From contig CM043960.1 in NCBI GenBank assembly GCA_014529385.2, positions 77,273,910-77,337,909 on the forward strand: a stretch of 64,000 nucleotides of DNA, in the 5' to 3' direction. This DNA is from Adiantum capillus-veneris (lineage: Eukaryota; Streptophyta; Polypodiopsida; Polypodiales; Pteridaceae). The notes under the pieces were generated by a model, which saw only the letters and a list, made by a program, of their open reading frames with translations, searched no databases and was not told where the DNA came from. Shown piece after piece: positions 1 through 12,179 of this stretch. How positions within the stretch are numbered: position 1 is the stretch's first letter; every line of letters begins with the position of its first letter. A program made the position numbers and the translations under genes.

Positions 1-1173
1 AGAGCTTGCATGCGAATCCCGCAGACAAGCCGTTATGGTCTATATAGCTCCACAATGCATCATTTTAGTGTCAATCATTGTACGATGATCATCCTTTTTG
101 CAAAATCTCCTATTGTAGTTGTTAGGTCAGGCTTTGACACTAGTAGGTCATACATGAGATGCCAAAAAACTGATAAAATCTATGAAAACTTGGTTGTACT
201 AGCCTCCTCAATGCTATCTGCATGCACTACATCATGATGACTACTCATCACATTTGGATGTGTCATTGCCGATATTGGGATGGCTACATCTTTCTCATCC
301 ATACATAGAACTATGCATCCTATCATTAACTCATCAACTCTACCATGAGCAAATTAAAGAACTCCATGTCCATCATCTTTGCATGTGTCTTTAGGGAGCA
401 TACCCACTCTACCTTTGTCTACACAGACTTTGATGATACATGATGTGTTTCACTAGCACTGCCAATCTACCTCTGTCTCTATAGAGTTTATTGGAATGTC
501 CTACATAGCTAAAAGGTCTGACTCATGAGCATGGTGGATCTCACTCACAAAAGAGACACATCTTGCCTCTCGCTCAATGCATCCTAGCAACAAAATCAAG
601 ACTATGTCGTCTAGTACCTCAGATACATACATAGATATACCAAGACACTTTGGGCTTCCTTGGCAATCACTAGTGATCCGCAATGCATCTAGAACCACTA
701 CTCTCTAAACAACATCTGACACCCACAATCTGCTATCTCTCTCATTGAGATCAAACTCTATCTAAGCTAAGGAATGTAGGGCACATTTCATAGCATATAT
801 GATGCACCACTAGGTAATGACAATAAACATCTCCTACACCTACAATGTCAAACTCCAAACCATCGGTCAAGTGCACTGAACCAAATCTCTCACTAACCAC
901 TCACAATGTGGTATGACATGGAAAAATACACCATCATCTAGTAACCAAGATGAAGAAGTTCCACCTCTTGAAGACAAGTAAGCAAGAGGAACGCTAGAGG
1001 TAAACAGGAAATCATCGTCACTGACATATGAAACCATTTCCCTAGCATATATCAAAACCACATCTACATCTTGCATACTACTGCCTCATACGTCAAAAGC
1101 AACGATCTCTAATGTGCCATGTGTGACCAAAATGCCAACATTGCATATATCTTCACAATAAAAGTATCAGAAG
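1..1173. other. No recognisable gene
   Basis: Both strands were read. Only short open frames without recognisable motifs are present, and there are no LTR ends, tRNA-like boxes or strong repeats. It is probably decayed repeat DNA upstream of the copia remnant that follows. Confidence 0.5.
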
Positions 1174-1850
1174 ATGAAGCCAAAACTATGGCAAGAAATC
1201 TTGGGAGAAAATCGACAGAGTCTCCCTTGTGAACTAAGAAAAATCTCAATCGTAATCCATGATCAACACATCAATCCGATGCTCACATATGCAAAATTAG
1301 TTGAGAACCAGAGTAGAAAGAAGGCCAAGTGCTTACGCACTAACCATGGTGGGGAGTATGTTTCAAAGTCTTTTCAAGACTTTTGTAATTCAAAGGGAAA
1401 CAAATGTGAGTCGACTTCTCCTTACAATCCTCCACAAAATGGTGTTGCGGAGGAGGATGAACAAAACAATACTAGAAAAAGCTAGATCTATGTTGTCTAA
1501 TGCCAATCTACTCAAAGGGTTTTGGTAAAATAGTTCATCTCATCAAAAGGTCACCTAATCATGTGCTAGACGAGCAAGTTCTAGAGATGTTTTTGTCTAA
1601 AAGGGTTGAACATCTTCAAGTTTTTGGCTTTAACATTTTATGTTCCTAAGAATAAGCGTAACAAGCTTGACCCCAAGTCAAGGAAATGTATATTCTTGGG
1701 TTAGAGCAAGTTTCTATATTCTTGGGATCTTCTTGGGTGACAAAAAGTCCGGTGAGATGGGATATTGTCTTTGTGATCGTGAAGCCAAAAATATTGTTTA
1801 AAGTAATGATGTGTACTTCAATGAGCACACAAAGCATAAGAACCTATACC
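1174..1850 (+). pseudogene. Ty1/copia integrase remnant
   Basis: This is a broken piece of a copia polyprotein. The first ~100 codons contain LRTNHGGEYVSKSFQDFCNS followed by YNPPQNGVAEE. These match the second catalytic Asp region and the TPQQNGVAER-type Glu region of copia integrase (family knowledge); here the Asp position reads Asn-His instead of Ser-Asp. After a frame change at about 1485 the text continues in another frame. A further block near 1660-1700 reads KLDPKSRKCIFLG, the conserved segment linking integrase to reverse transcriptase. Several stops and frame changes follow, and no RT domain survives. No LTRs were found nearby, so it is an old truncated copy. The copia call is secure; the limits are approximate. 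Confidence 0.75.
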
Positions 1851-2002
1851 TCCTATTGAGATTCGACATGTGGTGATTCAAGAGGATGGGATAGTGCATA
1901 TAGATTACATAATGTGTACTTTAATGAGTAGAAGAAGCATATGAAACTTATACCTACTATTGGGATTCAATATGGTGATTCAAGAGGATGGGATAGTGTA
2001 TA
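1811..2002 (+). repeat. ~100-bp tandem duplication in the copia remnant
   Basis: Two adjacent diverged copies (about 1811-1900 and 1914-2002) both start with GTGTACTTYAATGAG and end with GGTGATTCAAGAGGATGGGA. The unit derives from the copia segment after the integrase domain, so the duplication arose after the element had begun to decay. Confidence 0.65.
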
Positions 2003-3798
2003 ATAGAATACGTAATTTACTTGAATAACAACCACAACATGTGGAAAATCCTCGTGCTACAAGAAACAGTGACCTCTATTGGTGATTGATAGATCTACAA
2101 TTAATCTCATAGAGATAGTGCACATAGAGTGTAAAATGCTTTAGAAGCTACTAATGTCATGAATGTGCATGCCACTCCAAATAATCCTTTGCTAAACACC
2201 AGGGCCCATAACACCTAGTGTGCATGCAATTAGAAAAAAACATATTCAAACCTGTATATCCATAATCGTACTTGCCAATGCGTATGGAAAATGTTATGCT
2301 CACGGCTCACGGGAAAAGGACTAAATACTTTTTACATGAAAACCACGCCAACATATTTGGACCATAATAGAATGTGAAAATCCATCACATCTAGGTGCTG
2401 AATGAACTAGTTCATTAGCATAACATAACTTTGCAACGTGTATAAACAACCATCCGTTAAAGTTGTTGAGCAATACTTGTAACCTTAACAAGTTGTACTA
2501 AGTATCTGGACAATTTCTGGCCGCTAAATTTTTTCTTGATACAATGTGCTCAAAATGGTCTAATACAGATTTGACCAGCACCTAGGAAATTTATCACAAC
2601 ACATAAATGAAATAACGGGCGCCAATGTTAGTCCTAGAAGCTCATATTCTCCACATGTGGAATATGTCTCAGATAAGAATGTCCAAAAGAAGAACATCCT
2701 TTAAGTACAAGATGTACTTGACTGTGGACGTAACTATAAACACTCTACGATGTGAGTGAGGGGGACCCTCAATATTCTTACTCCACACTGACTAAACTGA
2801 ACTCCTTGAGTTCCTAGACCATGTTTCTCCTCTTGTGACAACATGTGCCAAGAAAAATGCTACATGCAGTTCCATAACTGCATAATACAAAACTATATTG
2901 CGGACATTATGGTCCAAAATAATTTGCTCCTACATGACCTTGTCATGTCTCTGAAGAGAAAAATGGATGAAATCATTAAGTTAACACATCCTACTTAGAA
3001 AATTCAAGCAAAGCTTATTAAAAAATGGAATGGAACCAAATCAGATGCGTACCTGGAGTTTGAACATAGCGTTCACTTACCCATAGTCAAATGCACATGA
3101 CCTAATCTCTTACCTAAAAAGGTTTAGCAACACTAATTGAGAGATTAGTGAAAAACAAGCAGCATCACACTAGTAACCCTGGGTGTTGCCCTTGCAATCC
3201 AAACCCCTTGGTTAAAATCACAAATTTAAAACCCCTTGGTTAGAATCTATTATGAAAATTGTGCAACCTAGTAGGCAATGATGACCAGCACAGTCTAGTG
3301 TGTCTAGCAGTGATGGAAGGAAACTTTGGAAGTTGAACCTGTCTACTACCCCTTGGCAGCTTGTGGACTTCTTTCCTTGAAAGTAGAACTATGATGAGAT
3401 TAAACTGTGACCCTCACACCTATGGAGTTATTGTATATTAGCTGGGTCATACCCCTAGAATTACTACTTTAAGAGACACAATCAATACTGCAAATAAGCA
3501 TAGATCGTCTCATAGTTGGAATCTTATTCACAATTGAATCTCAAAATGAGCATATCTCTCCTCGAATAGAAGAGAATGATTCCTAACACCCCAAAGAAAG
3601 TAGTCATAATAAAATTTCTTGGGTTTGCAAGAAGATGCCTACTTGCTATCCACAAAAAGCATCATCTGTATTTCTAGCACCTTTTGCACAAAAATTGCCC
3701 ACCATTGTAGTTATATACAATGATGACAAGAAAATATACCATCCTCAACTCTTTCTAAATAGAGTGGCTATTGTTATAGCGGAAGCATAAACCATGCT
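2003..3798. other. No recognisable gene
   Basis: AT-rich sequence with many stops in all frames. I see no retroelement motifs, no LTR pair and no RNA gene. Confidence 0.5.
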
Positions 3799-4068
3799 TT
3801 AATAGAATGAGTCCACAATATTGGCATGCCATGCATGCATAGTAAAAAAATAGTGTGATAAGCCCTTGGCTTCAATGATGGTCTCCACAATGTCTGCAAA
3901 TTCCATATCTGCCTTGTACGATGTGTAATGGCATGGATACATCACGATTTGGTCATTGCAAACCATAACTACGAGTTTATATCCTCTTATTGCCATACCT
4001 GTGTGCCTTGATCCTAAATCAATGGATAGTACTGTGGCATGAAATAGGAGCCTTGCTTCGTAGTAAGT
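3799..4068 (-). pseudogene. Possible RuvX/YqgF-like (RNase H fold) fragment
   Basis: Reading the minus strand from the stop near 4071, an open frame of about 90 codons contains VLSIDLGSRHTGMAI. This resembles the N-terminal motif of the YqgF/RuvX family (putative pre-16S rRNA nuclease / Holliday-junction resolvase-like, RNase H fold), where Asp in the first strand is catalytic. A plausible helix (EFADIVETIIEAKG) follows about 30 residues later, at roughly the position where the family has its first helix. The first Met of the shorter open frame lies inside the motif, so it cannot be the true start. An AG/GTATGG next to the motif could be a splice donor. The frame ends without the rest of the domain. 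The match is one motif and may be chance; if real it is an exon relic or gene fragment captured by repeats. Confidence 0.25.
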
Positions 4069-6600
4069 CTATCAAAGCACTTTGCTTTGAATAGCAGAGA
4101 AATCCTTTTCAAATGAAATGTTAGAGCCAGAAATATAAGTAGAACTTGATATTGTCTAACCTGGTCGCCCCTTCAGAAGCGATTACCTTTGCTTGAATCA
4201 GCTCATAGTCATGTTTGCTAAGGATTTTCGAGTTGTCGGATATCTCGGGGGGTGTTCACCATGTGTAAAACTACCATATCACATGCATTCAAGACATGTT
4301 TGTAAAACCCCTTATCTGTGAATTTTGTTAAGAATATAATGTACCCTTTTCTTTTAAAATCTGTAAGTTTTTTTCAAAATTGAAAAAATGATGCCCTTCT
4401 GTATATATATTTTTGTAAGTTTCAAGAAATTTAACATTAGGAAAAATATGAACCCTCTAGGGGCCCTTTGGGGTTAAGGTTAATTAGAGGTCAGCCAATA
4501 GGAAGAGGGTGGTGGACACACTCTATACCCTCAAAAAAGTAGGGGGACAAGGTAGCCTTACACCTCTTAATTGTCTCTTACGTAGTGAGAAGGTAAGGGA
4601 GGTGGCTAGGGGAAAGAGGGGGGGGGGGAGGGACCACTTTGACCTCTTTTCCCCCACTTTTGTGGCCCGGATTTAAAAATACACTAAAAATTTCAAATTT
4701 CAAGTTTTCCCTCCTTGAAAGGTCCCCAAACCTATTTCATGGTCAAAAAAGTATTTTTGACCTTCAAAAGTTAAAAACGTGCACTAAAAAATCCAAAAAA
4801 ATTGATTTTTTTAAATAACAAATCAAAAAATCATTTTCACCCTCCAAAGTCTTTCCAAACCTATTCTATAGCTAAAAAGTGTTTTTCTCTCTCTACAAAC
4901 CTTTTTCCAAGCTCTCCATTGCTGCAACAACCACATGCACCCCCTATAGTCCATCATTATCTCTCTGCTAGCTTTCTCCCACCTCGATTGTAGCACCAAG
5001 CAAGCTCCTCCTCCATCTCTTCCCCTTACCCACCACATAGTTTCACACCAAGCTAGCTCCTCTCCCTTCTCTCATCTCCATTACAACATGAAACAAGATT
5101 CTACTCCTTCTACTTTCATTCACTCACACTACATGGAAACCTCTACTCCCGAAGGTGGCAAAAGTATGAGCTCACATGAGTTGCATACCACAACAATAGG
5201 AGGTGTGAATATCACGTGGGCATTGCAAGGGTTCATCTCCAACATAAAGATAGAATGGTAAGAAAACTACCCTTCTAGCTTACATTCAGAGCTTAACATC
5301 ATCTCCATCTTTAAGTTTATCATGCTAGAGAGAATTAACCTCTTTATGGATTGCAGTGTTTAGGCTTCACACCTCATAACACTGGGTGGTGCTATTTTGT
5401 TGATGACTTTGGTGCGCCATCTATACTTGTGTAGCATGTGATTTGAGTCTCACAATGTAAGTAAGTTGTGTTATCTATGGAGAGTCGTCAAAGATTTTTC
5501 TTGTAATTTATTCTTCGTATAATTGTCATTAGATAATTGGAATGATATCATTTTGTACTTTATAACTTTGTGCTCACATAATCTTTTGTTTACTTACAGA
5601 TTCAACTTGTTTTAAGAGGACATGAGCAAGCAACCATGTGCAGAGATGGAAATCACTCTATTTTTGTTCCTTGAGGAACCTTTCACTACCATGTTAAAAG
5701 ATTTTGATAAGAATAGTATGTGTTTTTTAGAATCTTGAACCAATAGGGACTCTCTAGGAGGTCTCATAGAAGCCATCCATATAGTACTACTATCTTCCCT
5801 AGTGTCATAGACACACAAATACTCAAGTGTATATGAATCTCTAGATGAGGAAGACAAATACTTGTAAGATAAGCCTAACAGCAACAATATTGTCTCCATT
5901 TGTAATTATTTTTCATGAGGCTGGATTCCTCTATAAATGCAATATAAATATGTTTTTTTGTTAAATGGTGTCGCATTGAGTGAGAGTATTTAATTTAGAT
6001 TACTGAAGTTTCATACAGATCTGAGAAATATTGTTTAATTTTATGGATATTTTGATTTTCCTGTACGATGATTCAAGTCACAAGTCTTAATCACTCCACC
6101 TTGAAGAAATTCAAGCAATATTTTGATTTCAGTTTAATCATTAATGGTTATTCTTATTAAAGTGGATCATAAACTTTGTCAAGATGTCCTCATTTGGGGA
6201 TGTTGAATATATATCATTAGCAATGTTTCACAAGAACACTAGGTGGACACAAGGAAGTAAAAATTGGCTCCTTGTTTGGTCGATTTCTAGTGTTTAATGT
6301 TTAGTGCACAGGATTTGTGAGGCCGTTGACATGGGGAGTTCACTAAAGTATATGTAACATAGCACATGTGTTCAACAGAAGGGATTTTATATTCTTGTAA
6401 AGTTGCAGAAACATGTGTAGATAAGGCCTATAAGGCGTACTTTTAATCCATTCTAGTGAACGCACGTGATATAGGAAAATTTTACATAGTGAATGCTCCG
6501 GACCTTTGAACACAAAGAAAGGGTGGGGAGGGGGGGGAGCTCTAATTACATCTGAGTGAAAAGAAGTAGAATTTGTACTGTCATGTTGCATAAAGATTTG
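4069..6600. other. No recognisable gene
   Basis: Noncoding by inspection. It holds a short G tract at about 4620-4630 and C/T-rich low-complexity sequence at about 4850-5090, which generates spurious open frames on both strands. No LTRs, RNA genes or transposase motifs were seen. Confidence 0.45.
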
Positions 6601-6638
6601 CTTTCACTTAATCTATAAAAAAATTGGTATCCTGGGGT

Positions 6639-7450
6639 GCAGACAAGGCCATATAATGCAAAAAAGGGGTGCCCACAAGCGCGCGTAGTGAGCCATCCAA
6701 AACTGCTGGATGGGCCATATATGGGCCCTTGTGGCCACCCTTTTTTTGCATAATTAGGCTATTGCTGCACTCTAGAACCCTGGAAAATATGAGATGAACC
6801 TTAATTGAACTTTTCAAGCACATTATGCCTTCCTTCAACTCAACTTACTAGTTCCCTGCACCAAAAGGGCAAATCACATTGGACAGTATAAAAATCTAGT
6901 CTCATGCTGCATAAACATCTGGTTTCATCAAATATTAACATTCTTGCTATTATAAGGGGCAGACAAGGCCATATAATGCAAAAAAAAGAGTGGCCACAAA
7001 GGCGCGCAGGTGAGCCATCCAAAACTGTTGGATGGGCCATCTGCGCGCCCTTGTGGCCATCCTTTTTTTTTGCATAATTAGGCTATTGTTGCACTCCAGG
7101 ACCTTGGAAAAGGTGAGATGAATGTAGAATTTAACTTTTCAAGCACATTATGCCTTCCTTCAACTCAACTTACTAGTTCCTTGCACCAAAAGGCCAAATC
7201 ACATTGGACAATATAAAAATCTAGTCTCATGCTACATAAACATCTGGTTTCATCAGCTATTAACATTTTTGCTATCCTAAGGGGCAAACAAAGCTAGAAA
7301 ATGCAAAAAAAAAGGGTGGCCACAAGGGCATGCAGATGAGCCATCCAAAACTGCTGGATGGGCCATCTGCGCGCCCTTGTGGCCACCCTTTTTTTTTGCA
7401 TTTTCTAGCTTTGTTTGCCCCTTAGGATGGCAAAAATGTTAATATTTGAT
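6639..7450. repeat. Three tandem ~320-bp units, each with an internal foldback
   Basis: Three units begin with G(C/G)A(G/A)ACAA(G/A)GC-type sequence at 6639, 6959 and 7284, a period of 320-325 bp. Each contains a poly-A tract, then GGTGGCCACAAG-like sequence, the loop GCCATCCAAAACTG, and the inverse arm ending in CTTGTGGCCACCC plus poly-T. The units therefore fold back on themselves: about 6657-6750, 6977-7072 and 7256-7450. Units 1 and 2 share a ~200-bp spacer downstream of the hairpin, while unit 3 ends in a longer inverted arm. Short open frames inside the units are by-products of the repeat. Confidence 0.8.
7256..7450. repeat. ~190-bp near-perfect inverted repeat (foldback/MITE-like)
   Basis: The left arm begins TAACATTTTTGCTATCCTAA at 7261. 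The right arm ends with the inverse complement of TAACATTTTTGCCATCCTAA near 7441, with one mismatch in the outer ~44 bp. The inner arms (GGGTGGCCACAAGGG and its complement) also pair, with 2-3 mismatches, around a short central loop near 7350. Transcription would give a ~90-bp hairpin. It could be a foldback/MITE copy or the most recently homogenised unit of the surrounding tandem array; I see no clear target duplication. Confidence 0.8.
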
Positions 7451-8310
7451 TTAAATTTAACTCTTCATGGCCAAAACCACTTAACTTAAAAACATATGGA
7501 TAAACCGAAAAGCCAAATCACTATGGAGACAGTAGACACAACTCTTAATCATTTTGTCATTGCAAAGTCATCTGAAATGATGTGAGCCTCTACAACTTCC
7601 TGAATAGCCTCCAACGCTATTGCTTGCATTTTATACTGATTTCCATAGCTTTGAAGCACCTCCTTCACCGTGTGAGCATATTTTTGATGGATGGCCATGA
7701 TTCAAGTGTTAAGTTTTTTTTTTTTTAAAGAAAAAATAAGTGTTGAACTTTTCGGTTGTTTTCAACAGCTTCTAGATTTCAATCGGCTCCGAATCTGTCT
7801 GGGCTTGTCTCACATGAATTTGTTCATCTCATCGCGTTCTTCGACCATCATGTGATGAGAAAAAATCATATGTTGCTCGCATTCTCCAAAAATCAATGTG
7901 CAAGTTGACAATTTATTTAAAAATGATGTAAAACATACATTTTTTACTTTTTTCTTAATCTACGGGCTCCAACGAGCATTAAAACCATGGAATCTGAAAA
8001 TACTCAAAGAACTCATAACACTTTACCCCTTGGCCATGGCTAAGAGCAGTTGTACATCAGGAATGTACTTGAAGAACTTGGGCGACCTCATGCGTAAGAG
8101 ACTTGCACGATGGATTTCATGTATGACACCTTCGATTAGCGTACCCCACCTTAAACACCTCTCTAATTGTACCCGCCCTACTATTATTGTGCTAAGCGGA
8201 GAATCTTCCCTCAACTCTAAAAAAATTTAAAATCTTGCCCTTTTGAAAATTCCAAGCAACCAAGCTTTGACTTCAAAATATACCACACAGCAAGATCCAA
8301 CTGACCATCC
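7451..8310. other. Noncoding; probable 3' part of the decayed gypsy element
   Basis: No gene is supported. It lies downstream (minus sense) of the gypsy integrase C-terminus and may contain the decayed 3' end of that element, but no polypurine tract or LTR boundary could be recognised. Confidence 0.35.
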
Positions 8311-9410
8311 CTAGAACTTAGCCACTTGGTGAATCTGAGTTGGTGTTTGACATAACCACAAATCCAATTCATCATCATCACCAACACCAATTTTTTTCCC
8401 ATGTATTGAGTCATAGAGTGCAACACTCTTGCTATTCCTGTCCTGTACAACACATTCATGGGCATCACCACTTGGAGCCTTGCTACTCTCCATCAACTTT
8501 TTAGGTTCAGTCAACCTAGCTAAAGGCCAATCCAAATGGGGTGGTTTCCCTTGAAATTTCTTCAACATGAAACCATTCACAAGTTTTTCAACTCTAGTGC
8601 CAAACACATCACCTACAATGAATGTACCTTGTCCCAAGTCTTCAACAATCTGATATGGGCCTTTATATCTTAGGGTAAGCTTCCCTGGATGTGGCCCTAG
8701 TCTGGAGTTATAAAGCATCACTCAATCTCCAATTTGGAAAACTTTAAATTTGACATTCATGCTAACCAAAGCTTTTCTCCTTCTCTATATCACCTCAGTA
8801 ATATAAGAGCTCACCAAACTCTCCTCCTTTAGCTACATCATATATTTGCTTCTATGTTTCACTGACATTTGCGGACTCATTTTATCAACACCTACTCGGA
8901 GACTTGGAAGTACAAATTGCATCGGCACTACAACTTCAAGACCATATACCAATTTAAAATGGATTCATACATGTGGTGACCTTGAAAGCAGTCCTAAAAG
9001 ACCAGAATGTTGAATCTAACTTTTGATCCCAATCTCTCTGATTATCTTGAACAATCTTCTTCGAGATTCTAACCAAAGTCTTATTGTTTCTCTTAGCTTG
9101 TCCATTGGCTTGAGGATGATAAGCTATGTATTTCTTAAGTATAATCATATGAGTTTTTTTTTAGTTCAAAAATCACTTCATTTAGAAAATGGCTTCCTCG
9201 ATCACTTACTAGTTCCACAAGACAACCAAACCTAGTCATGATATTATGGTAGAAAAATCTAGCCACACTCTGAGCTTTATTGTCCTTGAGAGCTACTTCT
9301 TCCACCCATTTGATACAGTAATCTATAACAACTCGAATATATTTGCATCCCTTGCTTGTTGTAGGATTCACTGGTCCCACAAAATCCATCCCCCACTTTT
9401 AAAAAGGTTC
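8311..9410 (-). pseudogene. Ty3/gypsy integrase, C-terminal half (gypsy-1, left fragment)
   Basis: On the minus strand, 9389 to 9135 reads as an integrase core starting MDFVGPVNPTTSKG with VVIDYCIKWVE (first catalytic Asp) and LVSDRGSHFLN (second Asp). After a frame change, 9148 to 8954 gives AYHPQANGQAKRNNKTL, the catalytic Glu region with Glu replaced by Lys. Further broken frames give VYGLEVVVPMQF, then 8721 to 8311 gives LGPHPGKLTLRYKGPYQIVE, the GPY/F module after the core. The 5' part of the gene continues at 14573-15520 beyond copia-1, which inserted at the CAAAG site at 9411. The sequence resembles the integrase of the giant gypsy element further right, so it is probably an old relative. 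Several stops and frame changes make it non-functional. Confidence 0.85.
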
Positions 9411-9415
9411 CAAAG
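9411..9415. repeat. Target-site duplication CAAAG (copia-1, left)
   Basis: The five bases before the 5' LTR are CAAAG and the identical five bases follow the 3' LTR at 14568-14572. This supports a real insertion into gypsy-1 and fixes both LTR ends. Confidence 0.9.
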
Positions 9416-9642
9416 TGTTACCATATACATGTGGTAGTGATGTGTGTGAACACACTAGGACCGCCGGGGCATTTTTTCCCTCTTTAGGAGGTTTTCCCCC
9501 CCGAGCATTGTATATACATCCATCACCCTAGGGCTATCTATCTTTCCATTGCACACTAAGTAACACACTCTCTATTGTGTGCCTTGAGATTCCTTTGTCT
9601 TCTCCAAGCTGTGTGCATTTCTCTGCAACCCTAATTCAAACA
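9416..9642 (+). repeat. 5' LTR of copia-1
   Basis: It begins TGTTACCATATACATG and ends ...CTAATTCAAACA (TG...CA). It is the same length as the 3' LTR and is followed directly by the primer site. A TATATA-containing stretch near 9510 may be part of the promoter. Confidence 0.92.
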
Positions 9643-9644
9643 AT

Positions 9645-9656
9645 TGGTATCAGAGC
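9645..9656 (+). promoter_or_regulatory. Primer-binding site, initiator Met tRNA type
   Basis: TGGTATCAGAGC lies two bases after the LTR. It is the standard minus-strand DNA primer site of plant copia and many gypsy elements. Confidence 0.92.
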
Positions 9657-10004
9657 AGGTTACGTCCTCCCGGGCTTAGTCGCCAGCTACTCCAGCACAT
9701 GCCTGCTCACTTTCTCCGATTACAGTGAGGTTTGGCGAGCGTTCGTAGGTCGAAAAATATTTTGGGTGCGCTCGTAGAGCTCAGTCTGCTCAGATTTTTG
9801 ATTCGGGCTCATTTCGGCCTCCGTTTCCACTACAGGCAGGTCTGCACAAGCAATTTTGTCATTTTGTGCAAAATTTTTGTCAGTGCCGTTTTTTGCATAA
9901 CAGGTTCCTTACAGTCTTCTATGGCTTGTGCTATATAGCACGTGTTGTTCTCACTCCGTTTCTCCTATTTTTGGGCAGTTTTCACATCAAGTGCAACATT
10001 TACC

Positions 10005-10860
10005 ATGGCTGACAACAACAACATAGATGTGTTCAAGATGTTTGCTGCTGAGGACAGGTTGGATGGGGACAATTACCCTATGTGGGATTATATGATCCAG
10101 CACGATCTTGTGTCAAAGGGCGTTTGGAATATTGTGAAAGGCATTGATGTACGTCCTGGTTCTGAGGATGCAGGCGATGTTGAGGATGTTGCAGGTCTTG
10201 CTGCTATTAGAGTTGTTTTGCCTACGGCAGAAGTTGGGATGCAAAGGATGTGCAAGCTCATGCATTGATTGCGTTGTCTGTGAAGCGCACCATTGTTCCT
10301 CACATCTATTCAGCCAAATATGCAAAAAAGGCTTGGGATATATTGGCTGGTCTTTATGCAAGTCGCAATGAGGCTAAAATTGCTTTGCTGCGTAAAGAGC
10401 TGGAGTCAAAGATTATGCATGAAGAAGATGACGTGGACACTTTCCTTGCTAGTGTCAAGGATATCAATGAGAAACTTATTTCTGTAGGTGAAGTTATTTT
10501 AGACAGTTCCCTTGTGCAGACTGTTCTTGATGCCTTACCAGATTCTTACCAGACTTTTGTAGTACTTGGAGACTTATGACCCAAGGAAATCCAGAAGTTG
10601 TCAAGTTTGATGCATTATGCACATTGCTGTTGCAAGAGTCAGTTTCCAAAAAAAACAGGACTCAACTTGCAATTGAACAAGCTTTTATTGATTCTCAAAG
10701 AAAGGGTGGTAACAACAATGCAGCCACTTCTTATGGTTCTGCTGCGAGTAGCAAATTTTTTGTTCCTAATGCTTCTGCTGGCAGCACTTCGTCTGGCAAT
10801 TCTGGTGATAAGGGCAAAATAAGATGCATTGCCATTATTGTAAATCTAATGATCACTTGA
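10005..10860 (+). pseudogene. copia-1 gag (broken)
   Basis: The start is the ATG at 10005 (MADNNNIDVFKMFAAEDRLD), chosen because it is the first Met of the gag-like frame. The motif LDGDNYPMWDYMIQHDL is the N-terminal copia gag signature (DUF4219/UBN2-type). A frame change near 10250 leads to AKYAKKAWDILAGLYASRNE and LRKELESKIMHEEDDVDTFL, the UBN2 gag core. Another near 10576 leads to a Ser/Gly-rich linker. At least three frame changes divide it. Gag would form the cytoplasmic particle; this copy cannot. Confidence 0.85.
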
Positions 10861-12130
10861 TCAATTCGTGTCCTAAGTTGAAGTCCAAAGAGGCTAAAAA
10901 GAAAGAGGGTGGTTCCACTGTAAATGTTGGTTCCACTACAAATGCAGCCATTGTTGAGTCTTCTGTGAAAGGAGACTACGATGCTGATGTTGATGCAGAA
11001 TGGGCTTTTAGTGTAGAGTGCACTTACAATCCTGCTGTCCATGATGCATACTTGTCAGTTGCTGCAGATTCACATGTGTGGTATTTCGACAGTGGTGCTA
11101 CAAAGCACATTACCTCACATCGTGAATTGTTCACCTCTCTCTCGAGCCTGTCCCTCATGGGAATACAGTCACTTGTGCCAACAATGCCTCTTATCCAGTT
11201 CAAGGAGTTGGAAAGATTGTGCTTACTGTTGCAAATGGCAGTTCCTTCACACTTTTTAATGCACTTTATGTACCTGGGATCAAGAAGAATCTCTTGTTTG
11301 TATCTGCGCTTGCTAGACTTGGACTTGTAGTCAAATTTGTGGATGATAGATGTACAATTCATGATCTCAGTTTTGGTGATGAAATTGTTGCATCTGGCCT
11401 TTTGTGTTGTGGGCTGTATAAGCTCACTTTGTATGACAAGTGTGGACAAAATTTTGCAAATGTTGTTGCAGATTCAAGGGCTATTTCAGATGCAAAACTT
11501 TGGCATGCACGTTTTGGTCATCTGAATTTTGTCGTTTGCTACGTTTGCAGAAATCTGATATGGTTGCTTCTTTGCCGCCTCTTGAAGCACCTATCAAACA
11601 TGTTTGTGATGGCTGTATTTTGGGTAAGATGCAGCATTCTAAGTTTCCAAAGGATGGCCCAGTTCGGGACACATGCAGGTTGCAGCTTGTGCATAGTGAT
11701 GTTTGTGGGCCCATGCAAACTCCGTCCTTGGGCAACTACCTTTACTTCGTGACTTTCATTGATGATTACTCCAGACATGCATGGGTATTTCCGCTTAAAG
11801 CGAAGTCCGAAGTTTTTATGTGCTTCAAACAATTTCTGGCTATGTTTTCAGCGTCTCGAAATGTACTATGGGCAACCTCCATTCTGATCGAGGGGGGAGT
11901 ATATGTCTCATGAATTCAATGCATTTCTGGCTAGTCGTGGGATAAAACACCAATGTACAGTGCCTTATACGCCTCAACAAAATGGTATTGCTGAGAGGAA
12001 AAACAGGTCACTTTACAAAAATGACATGATGTATGGTCAAAAGTCAAGCTTTGCTGCATTTATTTTGGCTTGAGGCCATCATGTGTGCCACTTATGTACT
12101 AAACAAGTGTCCTATGAAAGCTTTGTAGTC
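10824..12130 (+). pseudogene. copia-1 zinc knuckle, protease and integrase (broken)
   Basis: The frame from 10824 gives CHYCKSNDHLINSC, a C-x2-C-x4-H-x4-C knuckle. Next comes VWYFDSGATKHITSH, the retropepsin motif with catalytic Asp in DSGA. After a frame change near 11219 come VLTVANGSSF and LWHARFGHLN, the GAG-pre-integrase zinc module. Another frame from 11440 gives CDGCILGKM (zinc ligands), LVHSDVCGPM (first catalytic Asp region) and FIDDYSRHAWVFPLK. A further frame gives the TPQQNGIAERKNR block near 11970-12005, followed by an in-frame TGA near 12073. The domain order and motifs are those of Ty1/copia; the protein is destroyed by at least four frame changes. Confidence 0.88.
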
Positions 12131-12179
12131 TACTACTCCATATGAAGCATGGCATGATAGAAAGCCTTCTATTGAGCAC

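Noticed and set aside
8023-8230. Short ORFs on both strands near the gypsy-1 3' end
   Set aside because: Overlapping frames without motifs; most likely untranslated element sequence.
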